A stretch of 64,000 nucleotides of DNA, from assembly GCF_001975705.1 (NCBI RefSeq), contig NZ_CP015093.1, forward strand, positions 3,852,501-3,916,500, written 5' to 3'. Of the stretch, positions 19,417 through 31,373 are shown one piece after another (position 1 is the stretch's first letter; each line of letters opens with the position of its first letter). A program made the position numbers and the translations under genes. The DNA is from Salipiger abyssi (GTDB lineage: Bacteria; Pseudomonadota; Alphaproteobacteria; Rhodobacterales; Rhodobacteraceae). Below the pieces are notes generated by a model that saw only the letters and a program-made list of their open reading frames with translations, did no database searches and was not told the DNA's origin.

Positions 19417-21272
19417 GCGACCCTGCCCTCGACGACCGCGCACACAAAGCCGGAATAATCTCTGAATTCAGGGATTTGTTCGGCAATATTCAGGTCGCGC
19501 CTGAAGAAAGCAAACTGGCTATTCTCGCCGCGATGGGGCTTTCGGAGGCGGATGACACGCCCGAGCCCGCGCTGCCGCGCTGGCATGTCTGCGCCACCGA
19601 GGAACCGCCCGCGCTGGCGGTGCCGGGCGACTGGCGCATCGTGCTGGAGGATGGCAGCGAGCGCGAGGGGCGCGGCCCGCTGCCGGCGCTGCCGCTGGGC
19701 CGGCACCGGCTGGAGAGCGAGGGCGCGCGCTGCTGGCTGCTCTCGGCGCCGCCCCGGCTGCCGCTGCCCCGGCACCTCTGGGGGCTGATGGCGCCGCTCG
19801 CCTGCCTGCGCAGCACCGCACAGGGCGGGATCGGCAGCTATGACGATCTCGCGCAGCTCGCCGAGGGACTGGCCGCACAGGGCGCCGCCTTTGTCGGCGT
19901 GAACCCGATCCATGCGGGCTTTCCCGCCCATCCCGACGGGTTCAGCCCCTACACCCCCTCGCACCGCCGCCGCTTTGCGCCGCTCTACCTGCCCACCGCC
20001 GCGCGAGCCGCCGAGCCCGGACCGCTGCTGATCTTCTCCGAAGAGCTGCCCGCGCGCATGCAGGCGCTGGAGGAGGAGTTTCGCGCCGCGCCGCCAGGCG
20101 CCGCCTTCGAGCGTTACCTCCGCCACGAGGGCGAGGCGCTGCACCGTTTCGCCACCCATCAGGCGCTGTCGGAAAAGCTCGGCGCCTATTGGGACAGCTG
20201 GCCCGCGGCTTATCACGATCCGCAAAGCGCCGAGGTGGCGCAGGCGGCGCATGATCTGGCCGAGCGCGTGCGCTTTCACGCCTGGCTGCAATACAAATCC
20301 GAGGGCGCGCTGGCCGAGACCCAGAGCCGCGCCAAAGATGCCGGGATGGACCTGGGGCTCTATCTCGACCTCGCGGTCGGCACCCACCCGCATGGCGCCG
20401 AGACCTGGGACGACCGTCAGAGCTTTGCCTTCGGCGCCAGCCTCGGCGCGCCGCCGGATGCCTTTGCGCCGCAGGGGCAGAACTGGCATCTGGCGCCCTT
20501 CAACCCGGCGCATCTGATCGACACCGGTTTCGAGGCGCTGGCGCTCACACTGCGCCAGCAGCTGCGCTTCAGCGGCGCGCTGCGCATCGACCATATCCTC
20601 GGCTTCGAGCGGGCCTTCTGGGTGCCCGATGGCGACCTGCCCGGCGCCTATGTCGCCATGCCGCGCGAGGCGATGCTGGCGGTCGCGCGGATGGAGGCGG
20701 CGCGCGCCGGCGCGGTCATCGTCGGCGAGGATCTGGGGGTGATCCCCGACGGGCTCCAGCAGGCGCTGAGCGACAGCGGCATTCTCGGCTGCCGGCTGAT
20801 GTGTTTCGAACACGATGGCGATCCGCCCTGGTATCGCGCGCCCAAGGACTATCCCGAGGGGGTCATCGCCAGCTTTTCCTCGCACGATCTGCCCACCTGG
20901 AAGGGTTGGCGCGAGGGGCGCGAGATCCTGCTGCGCCGAGAGATCGGCATCCTCCCGCCGGAGCATGTGGACGGCATGCTCTCGTGGCGCGGTCGCGAGG
21001 TCGAGGGGATGGACGGCGCCACCTCGCCCTATCGCAATGGCTATGGCCCCGAGGCGCCGGAGGCGATGGCGGCGCTGCTGGCGGAAACCGCCGCCTGCAT
21101 GACGGCGTTACAGGTCGAGGATATTCTGGGCATGGACAATCAGCCGAACCTGCCGGGAACGGTGTCCGAATACCCGAACTGGCGCCAGCGCCTGCCCGCC
21201 TCGCCGGAAGAGATCGCCGCCTCGCCGGTGCTTGCAAATGCCGCTCGGATCATGAAACGTGCCGGGCGATAG
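19413..21272 (+). CDS. malQ: 4-alpha-glucanotransferase (amylomaltase), GH77
   Basis: Transfers maltooligosaccharide segments and releases glucose, recycling the short chains made by GlgX (619 aa). The catalytic region contains ALRIDHILGFERAFWVP with the nucleophile Asp, VIVGEDLGVIP with the acid Glu, and SFSSHDLPTWKGW with the third Asp. The N-terminus is divergent, as is usual in long bacterial MalQ. The start overlaps glgX in ATGA. Pgm follows after 12 bases. Confidence 0.93.
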   Translation: MSDPALDDRAHKAGIISEFRDLFGNIQVAPEESKLAILAAMGLSEADDTPEPALPRWHVCATEEPPALAVPGDWRIVLEDGSEREGRGPLPALPLGRHRLESEGARCWLLSAPPRLPLPRHLWGLMAPLACLRSTAQGGIGSYDDLAQLAEGLAAQGAAFVGVNPIHAGFPAHPDGFSPYTPSHRRRFAPLYLPTAARAAEPGPLLIFSEELPARMQALEEEFRAAPPGAAFERYLRHEGEALHRFATHQALSEKLGAYWDSWPAAYHDPQSAEVAQAAHDLAERVRFHAWLQYKSEGALAETQSRAKDAGMDLGLYLDLAVGTHPHGAETWDDRQSFAFGASLGAPPDAFAPQGQNWHLAPFNPAHLIDTGFEALALTLRQQLRFSGALRIDHILGFERAFWVPDGDLPGAYVAMPREAMLAVARMEAARAGAVIVGEDLGVIPDGLQQALSDSGILGCRLMCFEHDGDPPWYRAPKDYPEGVIASFSSHDLPTWKGWREGREILLRREIGILPPEHVDGMLSWRGREVEGMDGATSPYRNGYGPEAPEAMAALLAETAACMTALQVEDILGMDNQPNLPGTVSEYPNWRQRLPASPEEIAASPVLANAARIMKRAGR

Positions 21273-21281
21273 GAGACCTGA

Positions 21282-22919
<1,638 letters not shown>

Positions 22920-22925
22920 CCGCGC

Positions 22926-23798
22926 ATGGACACGCTTCGCGCCATTCTGCTGATGGTGCTTGCCATGGCGTTGCTCGCCTGTAGCGACGCCTTTCTCAAG
23001 CTCGCGTCGCAACATGCTCCTGTCGGGCAGGTCATGGCCATGCTCAGCCTTGGCGGCACTGCGCTGTTCATCGTCTTCGCCCGGCTGCGGCGGGTAAAGC
23101 TGCGCCTTGCGGAGGTGTTCGAGCGGATCGTGATCCTGCGCAACGCCTTCGAGATCATCGGCGCCGCCGGCATGATCGTGGGCCTGTCGAAGATCCCGCT
23201 GTCGCTGATGGCGGCGATCATGCAGACCGCGCCGCTGGTGGTGACGGTGGGCGCCGCGATCTTCCTGCAAGAGCCGGTGGGCTGGCGCCGCTGGACCGCG
23301 ATCGGCGTCGGGCTCGCAGGCATGCTGATGGTGATCCGCCCCTTCGGCGCCGAGTTCACCGGCTGGGAGATCTTTCCGGTGATCGGCGTCACCGGGCTCG
23401 CCGCGCGCGACCTGGTGACGCGCATGGTGCCCCAGCGCATCCATTCTCTGGCGGTCTCGACCTATGGCTTCGCCGCGATCTTCCCGGTGGGGCTCGCGCT
23501 GATGCTGATCTCTCCCGCGCCCTTCGCGGCCTCGCCGCCGGTCTTTCTCTACATGGCCGGGGCCATCGCGGTGACCACGGCGGGCTATCTCTCGGTGACC
23601 ACGGCGATGCGTATGGCGACGGTCTCGGCGGTGGCGCCGTTCCGCTATACGCGGCTGATCTTCACCACCGGGCTCGGCATGGCGATATTCGCCGAACGCC
23701 CGGACGGCTGGACGCTTGCCGGATCGGCGCTGATCCTCGGCGCGGGGCTCTACAGCTATCTGCGCGAACGCCGGCTGAGCCGCGCCGCCATGATCTGA
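22926..23798 (+). CDS. EamA/DMT-superfamily transporter
   Basis: An inner-membrane protein of 290 aa with about ten hydrophobic segments and the two-repeat EamA layout. Each half ends in a helix pair such as PLVVTVGAAIFLQEPVGWRRW and LIFTTGLGMAIFAERPDGW. Family members export small metabolites or amino acids. The substrate is not evident. The start lies seven bases after pgm, so it may be read through from the glycogen operon. It converges on the MscS gene. Confidence 0.85.
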   Translation: MDTLRAILLMVLAMALLACSDAFLKLASQHAPVGQVMAMLSLGGTALFIVFARLRRVKLRLAEVFERIVILRNAFEIIGAAGMIVGLSKIPLSLMAAIMQTAPLVVTVGAAIFLQEPVGWRRWTAIGVGLAGMLMVIRPFGAEFTGWEIFPVIGVTGLAARDLVTRMVPQRIHSLAVSTYGFAAIFPVGLALMLISPAPFAASPPVFLYMAGAIAVTTAGYLSVTTAMRMATVSAVAPFRYTRLIFTTGLGMAIFAERPDGWTLAGSALILGAGLYSYLRERRLSRAAMI

Positions 23799-23808
23799 GC
23801 CGCCACGC

Positions 23809-24966
23809 TCAGGGCGCCGGCCCGTCCAGCACCGCGATTCCCGGCGGCATTGGCCTGCCGCTGCCATCGACCGAGACGGTCTCGCGCATGCGCGGCAGCG
23901 CCTGCGGCATCTCTTGCTGCACCCAGGCGATGAGCTTTTCGCGGATCTCGCAGCGCAGCTCATAGGTCACCGGCGCGTTTTTGGCCGAGGCCAGAACCCG
24001 CACCTCCATCACCCGCTCGCGGAAATCGGTGACCTGCACCGCGAAAACCTCGCCATCCCAGCGCTCCGAGCCCTCGACCACCCGTTTCGCCTCTTCCCGA
24101 AGGGCCGAAATATCGGCGGTGTGGTCGAGATAGAGCATCACCACCCCAATGAGCGACGAGGTGTCCCGCGTCCAGTTCTGAAAGGGCTGCTCGATGAAAT
24201 ACGAGAGCGGCACCACGAGGCGGCGCCAGTCCCAGATCTTGATCACCACATAGCTGCCGGTGATCTCCTCGACCTCGCCCCACTCGCCCTCGACGATCAC
24301 CGCGTCACCGATGCGGATCGGCTGGGTCACGGCAAGCTGCACCCCGGCGATGAGGTTCTTCAGCACCGGTTGCAGCGCGAAACCCACGACAATGCCCGCA
24401 GCCCCCGCAGAGGCCAGCAGCGACACGCCCCATTGCCGCACGCCCTCGAAGGTCATCAGGATCGCCGAGGCCGCGACCACGGTAATAATCCAGCCCACCA
24501 GCCGCACCAGGATGCGGCTCTGCGTGACATGTTTGCGGGCGAGGTAACTGTCCTCCGCCCCCAGCGTGAACTTGCGCAGATGCACCGTCGTCCAGATATG
24601 CAGCGCCGTGTGCAGCACCCAGGCCACCAGCACCATGAAGGCGATGAGCAGCGCGTGCTGCGCCAGATCGGCGCCGTCCGGGTCGAGCGGCGCCACCGGC
24701 ACGCCCACGCTCAGCGCCGCGACCACCAGCCCCAGCCGCAAGGGCCGGCGGGTGCGCGCGACGAGGCTGCGCCAGAACAGATCCTTCCTGGCCACCGCCC
24801 GGGTGAGCAGCGCAAAGACCACGCGAAAGGTCATCACCCCGACCAGAAAGGCCAGCCCCAGCACCGCAAGCGGCATCGCCCAGTCCGGCAGCACCGGCAG
24901 CAGCCGCTCGATATCGCTGGTGATCACCTCGACCTGCTGTTCGAGCTGTTCCAGTTCCTCTTCCAT
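23809..24966 (-). CDS. MscS-family mechanosensitive ion channel
   Basis: A membrane channel (385 aa) that opens under hypo-osmotic stress. A short N-terminal coiled stretch (MEEELEQLEQQVEVI) precedes several membrane segments. The pore helix region LLASAGAAGIVVGFALQPVLKNLIAG and the beta domain GDAVIVEGEWGEVEEITGSYVVIKIWD are diagnostic of MscS. The C-terminal soluble domain ends with a Pro-rich tail. AGGAGG precedes the start. The gene is divergent from eno across 238 bases. Confidence 0.9.
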   Translation of the reverse strand: MEEELEQLEQQVEVITSDIERLLPVLPDWAMPLAVLGLAFLVGVMTFRVVFALLTRAVARKDLFWRSLVARTRRPLRLGLVVAALSVGVPVAPLDPDGADLAQHALLIAFMVLVAWVLHTALHIWTTVHLRKFTLGAEDSYLARKHVTQSRILVRLVGWIITVVAASAILMTFEGVRQWGVSLLASAGAAGIVVGFALQPVLKNLIAGVQLAVTQPIRIGDAVIVEGEWGEVEEITGSYVVIKIWDWRRLVVPLSYFIEQPFQNWTRDTSSLIGVVMLYLDHTADISALREEAKRVVEGSERWDGEVFAVQVTDFRERVMEVRVLASAKNAPVTYELRCEIREKLIAWVQQEMPQALPRMRETVSVDGSGRPMPPGIAVLDGPAP

Positions 24967-25092
24967 GACGCCTCCTGTCCCCCCGGCGCCCCTGCGGCCG
25001 CCGGCGGATCCGATCCGTTGTCATTGCTGCGTTGCAAAAGAATTAGCTGCGCTGCGGCATTTGGCAAAACAAAGCGCGCGCACCCTGCCCCC

Positions 25093-25129
25093 GTTAGCGC
25101 AATCTGCTGCCGGTTCGGGCCGTTAGCGC
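25093..25129. promoter_or_regulatory. Two GTTAGCGC motifs upstream of eno
   Basis: GTTAGCGC occurs at 25093-25100 and 25122-25129, 29 bases apart. The second copy ends nine bases before the -35 candidate. The same octamer and close variants occur before gapA. A half-site of this kind with a central GCGC would suit a LacI-family regulator of central carbon genes. That identity is inferred. Confidence 0.6.
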
Positions 25130-25138
25130 CAGCGCAAG

Positions 25139-26479
<1,341 letters not shown>

Positions 26480-26488
26480 GGCCGGTAT

Positions 26489-26532
26489 CAAATCTCTTCG
26501 AAGAGATTTGCAAATTCTTTCCAAGGAATTTG
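26489..26532. repeat. Two abutting 22-base palindromes after eno
   Basis: The first unit (26489-26510) is a perfect palindrome with half-site CAAATCTCTTC. The second (26511-26532) has half-sites CAAATTCTTTC and CAAGGAATTTG and is slightly imperfect. Both begin CAAAT and end ATTTG. A third unit (59688-59709) matches the second except at two positions. They look like members of a short intergenic palindrome family and may also act in termination. Confidence 0.7.
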
Positions 26533-26535
26533 CGC

Positions 26536-26562
26536 GGGGCGGCGACCGAAAGGCGCCGCCCC
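26536..26562. terminator. GC-rich hairpin between eno and zapA
   Basis: GGGGCGGCG (26536-26544) pairs with CGCCGCCCC (26554-26562) around a nine-base loop. It sits between two converging genes and could terminate both, although no clear T-run follows on either strand. Confidence 0.6.
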
Positions 26563-26569
26563 GATGCGT

Positions 26570-26971
26570 TTACGAGGCCGCCTTGTCCTCGACAGCCTCC
26601 GCCAGCGCCTCGGCCCGTGCCGCCATCTCGGCCAGGGTTTCCGTCACGCTCGCGGGAATGACCGGCACCTCGACCCGCTCCGGCTCCGGTGCCGGGCGAT
26701 TGCGCAGGTCGCGCAGTTCCTCTGCCATTTCGCCCAGCTTGTCCTCGGCGGCGCGCAGCCGGTCCTCTAGACCCGCCGTCTTGTCCGCCAGCATCAGCCC
26801 GGCCATCAGCAGCATGCGCGATTCCGGCATGCGCCCGATCTGGTCCACCAGCACCTGCGCCTCGGTGTCGAGCATGCGCGCGGCGGTGAGCAGATACTGC
26901 TCCTCGCCCTGCTGACAGGCGACATCGAATGTCCGCCCGCCAATGGTGATCTGCACTTCCATCTGGCTCAT
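26570..26971 (-). CDS. zapA: Cell division protein ZapA
   Basis: A small cytoplasmic protein (133 aa) that bundles FtsZ filaments and stabilises the Z-ring. The N-terminal ZapA fold reads VQITIGGRTFDVACQQGEEQ, followed by a long helix (AARMLDTEAQVLVDQIGRMP onward) that forms the tetrameric coiled coil. A Pro/Glu-rich linker (RPAPEPERVEVP) and a C-terminal Ala-rich helix extend it beyond a minimal ZapA. Its start overlaps the stop of the upstream coiled-coil gene by four bases. Confidence 0.88.
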   Translation of the reverse strand: MSQMEVQITIGGRTFDVACQQGEEQYLLTAARMLDTEAQVLVDQIGRMPESRMLLMAGLMLADKTAGLEDRLRAAEDKLGEMAEELRDLRNRPAPEPERVEVPVIPASVTETLAEMAARAEALAEAVEDKAAS

Positions 26972-27561
26972 TGCACGGCCTCCCCGCCCGATGCCGCATC
27001 CGTACCGGCGGCCTCTGCCAGCACCGGCTCCAGCGCGCCCAGAACGGCGCGCATCTCGGCCTCCTCGGCGGCACGCGCGGCGCGCAGCGCCTCCAGCTCC
27101 GCCAGCATCGCCTTGTTGATCAGATGCGGCTCGCCGACATTGGCCTCCAGCGCCGCGCGCATCTCTTCGCTGGTGCGGCGCAGCATGTCGTTCGACAAGC
27201 GCAGCCGCTGCAATTCCGTGTCGAGCTCGGCCATGCCTTCGCGCTGCGCGGCAAGCTGCTCCTGCAGCGCCGCGTCGGGCTCGGGCGCCGGCGCAGGTGT
27301 CACCTGCTCCTCAAGCCGGACATGCAGCATCCTCACCCGCTCCTCGAGCTGGGCATTGGCCATCTTCTCCTCGTCGAGCGCCACCTGAAGAGCGGCGATC
27401 TCGGCCTCCGCCGCGCCGCTGTCCACCGGCTCGGCAGGCGCGTCCGGCACGGGCTCGGGCTCCGGTACAGGTGCGGGCGCGGCGGACAAGCCCTCCACCC
27501 CCTGTGAAATACGGTCCAGCGCCCGCGTGATGCGCGACTGCAACTCGTCGATCTGGGTCAT
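26968..27561 (-). CDS. Coiled-coil protein coupled to ZapA
   Basis: A soluble protein of 197 aa that I do not recognise as a named family. A short N-terminal helix ([20 protein letters not shown]) is followed by a Pro/Glu-rich linker (about 28-50), a coiled-coil heptad region (about 52-86), a second Pro linker, and another long coiled coil (about 97-185), with an acidic Ala-rich end. No signal peptide or membrane segment is seen. Its stop overlaps the zapA start in ATGA, so the two are made together. A role in division-ring assembly is a reasonable inference, nothing more. It is divergent from tkt. Confidence 0.75.
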   Translation of the reverse strand: MTQIDELQSRITRALDRISQGVEGLSAAPAPVPEPEPVPDAPAEPVDSGAAEAEIAALQVALDEEKMANAQLEERVRMLHVRLEEQVTPAPAPEPDAALQEQLAAQREGMAELDTELQRLRLSNDMLRRTSEEMRAALEANVGEPHLINKAMLAELEALRAARAAEEAEMRAVLGALEPVLAEAAGTDAASGGEAVQ

Positions 27562-27646
27562 CTTGCCCTCTCTACTATCTGCCTTCAGGGCCTGTCTCGC
27601 CGCCAGATACGAATCGGCACCGCCCCGTTTCGGTCGAGTTTAGCAA

Positions 27647-27665
27647 GCGCAATGAAAAATTGCGC
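27647..27665. promoter_or_regulatory. Inverted repeat upstream of tkt
   Basis: GCGCAAT (27647-27653), GAAAA and ATTGCGC (27659-27665) form a perfect 7-5-7 inverted repeat. The right arm overlaps TTGCGC, a possible -35 element, with TTATAG (27685-27690) downstream as a weak -10. It is probably an operator for tkt or for the divergent zapA pair. The regulator is unknown. Confidence 0.5.
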
Positions 27666-27794
27666 CCCTATATGTTCCAAGGTGTTATAGGGCAGAGTTC
27701 ATCCGATGCCAGTGCAATGGTGGCGCAAACGCTTGAACTTCGGGGGAACGCTGCTATTAGCCCGGAAACGCCTGTGGGAAGAGAGGACGCCCCC

Positions 27795-29813
27795 GTGGAT
27801 ATCAATGCCCTTCGCGACGCACATCCCGATCACTGGAATCGCGCAGCCGCGATCCGCGTGCTGACGCTCGACGCGGTGGCCGCAGCCAATTCCGGCCATT
27901 CCGGCATGCCCATCGGCATGGCTGACGTGGCCACGGTTCTGTGGTCCAAACACCTGAAATTCGATGCGAAAAACCCGGCATGGCCGGATCGCGACCGGTT
28001 CATCCTGTCGGCGGGCCACGGCTCGATGCTGATCTATTCGCTGCTCTATCTCAGCGGTGACGAACAGATCACGCTCGACGAGATCAAGAATTTCCGCCAG
28101 TGGGACTCGCGCACCGCCGGGCATCCGGAAAACACCCACGCCGCCGCCATCGAGATGACCACCGGGCCGCTCGGCCAGGGCATCGCCACCTCGGTCGGCT
28201 TCGCCATGGCCGAGGAAATGCTGCGCGCCCGCTTCGGCAAGGGCGCGGTCGATCACCACACCTATGTGATCGCCGGCGACGGCTGCCTGATGGAAGGCGT
28301 CAGCCAGGAGGCCATCGGCATCGCCGGACGCTACGGGCTCGGCCGGCTGGTCGTGTTCTGGGACAACAACGACATCACCATCGACGGCAAGGTGTCGCTC
28401 TCCGACCGCACCGATCAGGTCCAGCGCTTCAAGGCCGCCGGCTGGCATGTGCAGGAGATCGACGGCCACGATCCCGAGGCCATCGACGCCGCCATCGTCG
28501 CGGCCAAGGCCGCACGCGATGTGCCCTCGATGATCGCCTGCAAGACCCATATCGCCCTGGGCCACGCCGCGCAGGACACCTCCAAGGGCCATGGCGCGCT
28601 GACCAATGCCGAGCAGAACGCCGAGGCCAAGGCGCTCTGGGGCTGGACCACCGGCCCGTTCGAGGTGCCCGCCGAGATCAAGTCCTGGTGGGAAGAGGTC
28701 GGCAGCCGCGGCGCCACGGCGCGCGGCGAGTGGGAAACCCGCCTCGCCGCCCTGTCGGACCGCAAGCAGGCGGAATTCGCCCGCGTCACGGCCGGTGAGG
28801 CACCGAAAAAGCTCTCCTCGGTGATCCGCGCGCTGAAAAAGCAGAACTCCGAAGCCGCGCCCAAGGTGGCGACCCGCAAGGCCTCGGAAATGGTGCTGGA
28901 AGTGGTCAACCCGGTGATGCCCGAGACCGTGGGCGGCTCCGCCGATCTCACCGGCTCGAACAACACCAAGACCGGCGACATGGGGGTGTTCGACACCACC
29001 GACCGCAAGGGCCGGTATGTCTACTGGGGCATCCGCGAACACGGCATGGCGGCGGCGATGAACGGGCTGGGCCTGCATGGCGGGCTGCGCCCCTATGGCG
29101 GCACCTTCATGGCCTTCACCGATTATGCCCGCCCGGCGATGCGCCTCGCCGCGCTGCAAAAGACGCCGACGGTGTTCGTCATGACCCATGACAGCATCGG
29201 GCTCGGCGAGGACGGCCCGACGCACCAGCCGATCGAGCATCTGGCAATCTCGCGCGCCACGCCGAACATGCTGGTCTTCCGCCCCGCCGACGTGATCGAG
29301 ACCGCCGAGGCCTGGGAGATCGCGCTGACGCAGACCGAGACGCCTTCGGTGCTGTCGCTGACCCGGCAGAACGTGAAAACCGTGCGCACCCAGCACAAGA
29401 CCAATAACCTCGTCGAGAAAGGCGCCTATGTGCTGGCCGATGCCGAGGGCAAGCGTCAGGTGATCCTGATGGCCACCGGCTCCGAGGTCGAGATCGCGCT
29501 GGCGGCGCGGGATCTGCTTCAGGCCGAAGGCATCGGCACCCGCGTGGTCTCGATGCCCTGCTGGGAGCTTTTCGAGGCGCAGGACGAGGCCTATCGCAAG
29601 CGCGTGCTGCCGGGAGGCCCGGTGCGCGTGGCGGTCGAGGCCGCGGCGCGGTTCGGCTGGGACAAATGGCTGCTCGGCGAGCGCGGGCGCGAGGCCAAGG
29701 CGGCGTTTGTCGGTATGGAGAGCTTCGGTGCGTCGGCGCCTGCGGATGTGCTCTACGAGAAATTCGGCATCACCGCCGAGGCCGTGGCCGAGAAGGCCAA
29801 AGCGCTGCTCTGA
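27795..29813 (+). CDS. tkt: Transketolase
   Basis: A thiamine-diphosphate enzyme of the pentose phosphate pathway (672 aa from the chosen start). The GTG at 27795 is chosen because [22 protein letters not shown] aligns with the usual transketolase beginning and AGAGGA lies just upstream; the frame stays open further upstream without homology. ThDP-binding GDGCLMEG followed by NN ([11 protein letters not shown]), and the pyrimidine-domain signature [13 protein letters not shown], are present. Substrate residues NSGHSGMP are near the N-terminus. A terminator hairpin follows. Confidence 0.95.
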   Translation: MDINALRDAHPDHWNRAAAIRVLTLDAVAAANSGHSGMPIGMADVATVLWSKHLKFDAKNPAWPDRDRFILSAGHGSMLIYSLLYLSGDEQITLDEIKNFRQWDSRTAGHPENTHAAAIEMTTGPLGQGIATSVGFAMAEEMLRARFGKGAVDHHTYVIAGDGCLMEGVSQEAIGIAGRYGLGRLVVFWDNNDITIDGKVSLSDRTDQVQRFKAAGWHVQEIDGHDPEAIDAAIVAAKAARDVPSMIACKTHIALGHAAQDTSKGHGALTNAEQNAEAKALWGWTTGPFEVPAEIKSWWEEVGSRGATARGEWETRLAALSDRKQAEFARVTAGEAPKKLSSVIRALKKQNSEAAPKVATRKASEMVLEVVNPVMPETVGGSADLTGSNNTKTGDMGVFDTTDRKGRYVYWGIREHGMAAAMNGLGLHGGLRPYGGTFMAFTDYARPAMRLAALQKTPTVFVMTHDSIGLGEDGPTHQPIEHLAISRATPNMLVFRPADVIETAEAWEIALTQTETPSVLSLTRQNVKTVRTQHKTNNLVEKGAYVLADAEGKRQVILMATGSEVEIALAARDLLQAEGIGTRVVSMPCWELFEAQDEAYRKRVLPGGPVRVAVEAAARFGWDKWLLGERGREAKAAFVGMESFGASAPADVLYEKFGITAEAVAEKAKALL

Positions 29814-29822
29814 GCTCTGAAA

Positions 29823-29850
29823 GCAGCCCCCGGGAATCTTCGGGGGCTGC
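29823..29850 (+). terminator. Terminator hairpin after tkt
   Basis: GCAGCCCCCG (29823-29832) pairs with CGGGGGCTGC (29841-29850), a 10-bp stem with an eight-base loop followed by CTTCATT. It lies nine bases after the tkt stop. Confidence 0.75.
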
Positions 29851-30163
29851 CTTCATTGCGAGATCAATCCCCTCACCATTGGCCCGGAATCAAGGGCGTA
29901 GCCCGCCGGGCCCAGCGGCTGCCCGTCCCGGCGGGCTGCCGCTTTGGTGAAGCTGGTGCTCAGCTGAGAGATCTTTCGGATCTGGCAGGGGTAAATCAAG
30001 GAATTCAGACCGTCGGTGCGGCACCCCACGGGCAGCCGCCGGGCCCGGCTTGCGTTGCGCTCATAGTCTCTGAGGGCAACTTCCGATAGAGATGCCGCAT
30101 CCGTGCGGTCCAAGAGTGCTAAGGCGGCCTGTGGGACCGCCTGTTTCATCGGTCATATGACAA
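29851..30163. other. Gene-poor stretch between tkt and the DUF808 gene
   Basis: About 310 bases with no convincing gene. A minus-strand frame of 98 codons (29853-30149) starts 14 bases after the DUF808 stop. It lacks a ribosome binding site and uses codons rare in the neighbours (TTA, CTA, AGA, AGG), so I do not call it. Hairpin-forming GC-rich segments occur, including AGGCGG/CCGCCT at 30122-30142. It could hold a small RNA or a decayed gene. Confidence 0.4.
30122..30142. terminator. Possible terminator hairpin after the DUF808 gene
   Basis: AGGCGG (30122-30127) pairs with CCGCCT (30137-30142). It is 21 bases downstream of the DUF808 stop on the minus strand and is followed by GTTTC on the plus strand. 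The stem is short, so this is only a candidate. Confidence 0.35.
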
Positions 30164-31132
30164 TCAATGCGCCGCGCGCTTACCGGCAAAGAGCGGCATC
30201 ACCAGCTTGGTCACCACCGGCACCAGCACCACGCCCCAGATGAGCCCCAGCACCCCGTCGATCGTGGCTGTGGTCGTCCAGAGCGCCGCGCCTTCGAGCT
30301 CCGGCCCCACCAGATGCGCCACCGCTTCGGCGGCGTGGTGGATCGTCTCCTCCGGCAGGTGCCAGCCCATCTGCGCCAGCGAATGCACGATGATCGAACC
30401 GCCGACCCAGAGCATCGCCACGGTGCCCACGGTGGAGAGCAGTTTCATCACCCAGGGCATGCCCTTGACGATGCTGCGCCCCAGCGCGCGGGTGACGCCC
30501 AAGCGACCCACCCGGGTCAGCCACAGCCCGACATCGTCCATCTTCACGATCACCGCCACCGCGCCATAGACCAGCGCTGTGATGCCAAGCCCCACAAGCG
30601 CCAGCACAACCGCCTGAATCCAGACCTCGCCGCTTTCTATGGTCGAGAGCGCCAGCGTCATGATCTCCGCCGACAGAATGAAATCGGTCTTGATCGCGCC
30701 CTTGACCCGCTGCTCTTCGAGATGCGCCGGATCGCCCACATCGTGGCTGCCATCGGGTCCGCCGGAATGATCGTCATGCGGCATCAGCACATGCAGGATC
30801 TTTTCCGCGCCCTCGAAACACAGGTACGACCCGCCCATCACCAGCAGCGGCGGCACCAGCCAGGGCGCAAAGGCCGCCATCAATAGCGCCGCCGGCAGCA
30901 GGATCACCAGCTTGTTGAACACCGAGCCACGCGCGATGCGCCAGATGATCGGCAGCTCGCGCGCTGCCTCGAAGCCGTGCACGTATTTCGGCGTCACCGC
31001 CGCGTCGTCGATCACCACGCCGGCGGCCTTGGAGCCGGCCTTAGCGGCATGGGCCGAGATATCGTCGACCGAAGCCGCCGCGATCTTGGCGATGCCCGCC
31101 ACGTCGTCGAGAAGCGCCAAAAGCCCGCTCAT
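30164..31132 (-). CDS. DUF808 (YedI-like) inner-membrane protein
   Basis: A membrane protein of 322 aa. The start at 31132 is chosen because MSGLLALLDDVAGIAKIAAAS is the characteristic DUF808 beginning and AGGAG lies seven bases upstream; a Met nine codons earlier lacks such support. Conserved features are VIDDAAVTPKYVHGF, RELPIIWRIARGSVFNKLVIL, and the cytoplasmic KTDFILSAEIMTLAL. About six to eight membrane segments follow. No function is established for the family. It stands alone, facing tkt and divergent from gapA. Confidence 0.88.
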   Translation of the reverse strand: MSGLLALLDDVAGIAKIAAASVDDISAHAAKAGSKAAGVVIDDAAVTPKYVHGFEAARELPIIWRIARGSVFNKLVILLPAALLMAAFAPWLVPPLLVMGGSYLCFEGAEKILHVLMPHDDHSGGPDGSHDVGDPAHLEEQRVKGAIKTDFILSAEIMTLALSTIESGEVWIQAVVLALVGLGITALVYGAVAVIVKMDDVGLWLTRVGRLGVTRALGRSIVKGMPWVMKLLSTVGTVAMLWVGGSIIVHSLAQMGWHLPEETIHHAAEAVAHLVGPELEGAALWTTTATIDGVLGLIWGVVLVPVVTKLVMPLFAGKRAAH

Positions 31133-31229
31133 GCCTGTCTCCTGTCCTGCACCGGCCAAAGCCTAGCGCGCCCCGGCAAAGCTGCAAGCCATGGCCCGCG
31201 ACGCCGGCAAGATATCCCCCGTTCGCAAT

Positions 31230-31283
31230 GTTATCGCAACCCCTTCCCCGCCGTTAGCGCAACCCCATGAATTTAACGCTAAC
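31230..31283. promoter_or_regulatory. Cluster of GTTAGCGC-like motifs upstream of gapA
   Basis: GTTATCGCAA (31230-31239), GTTAGCGCAA (31253-31262) and TTAACGCTAAC (31273-31283, which reads GTTAGCGTTAA on the other strand) lie within 54 bases. The last has the form TTAnCGnTAA, a near palindrome with the central CG of LacI-family sites. All lie upstream of the gapA promoter candidate, and matching octamers precede eno. Confidence 0.65.
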
Positions 31284-31310
31284 ATGCTGGCATGGAACAG
31301 CTTTTAAGGA

Positions 31311-31338
31311 TTGGCATATTAGCATACGTCCGTATACA
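31311..31338 (+). promoter_or_regulatory. Candidate sigma-70 promoter of gapA
   Basis: TTGGCA (31311-31316), a 16-base spacer and TATACA (31333-31338) give a strong match to the consensus. The predicted transcript would start about 30 bases before the gapA ATG. Confidence 0.7.
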
Positions 31339-31373
31339 GGACGCAGCGAACGGACAATCTAGGAGACCCGCCC

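Noticed and set aside
29853..30149. 98-codon minus-strand frame after the DUF808 gene
   Set aside because: No ribosome binding site, rare codons and no recognised family; kept only as an odd region.
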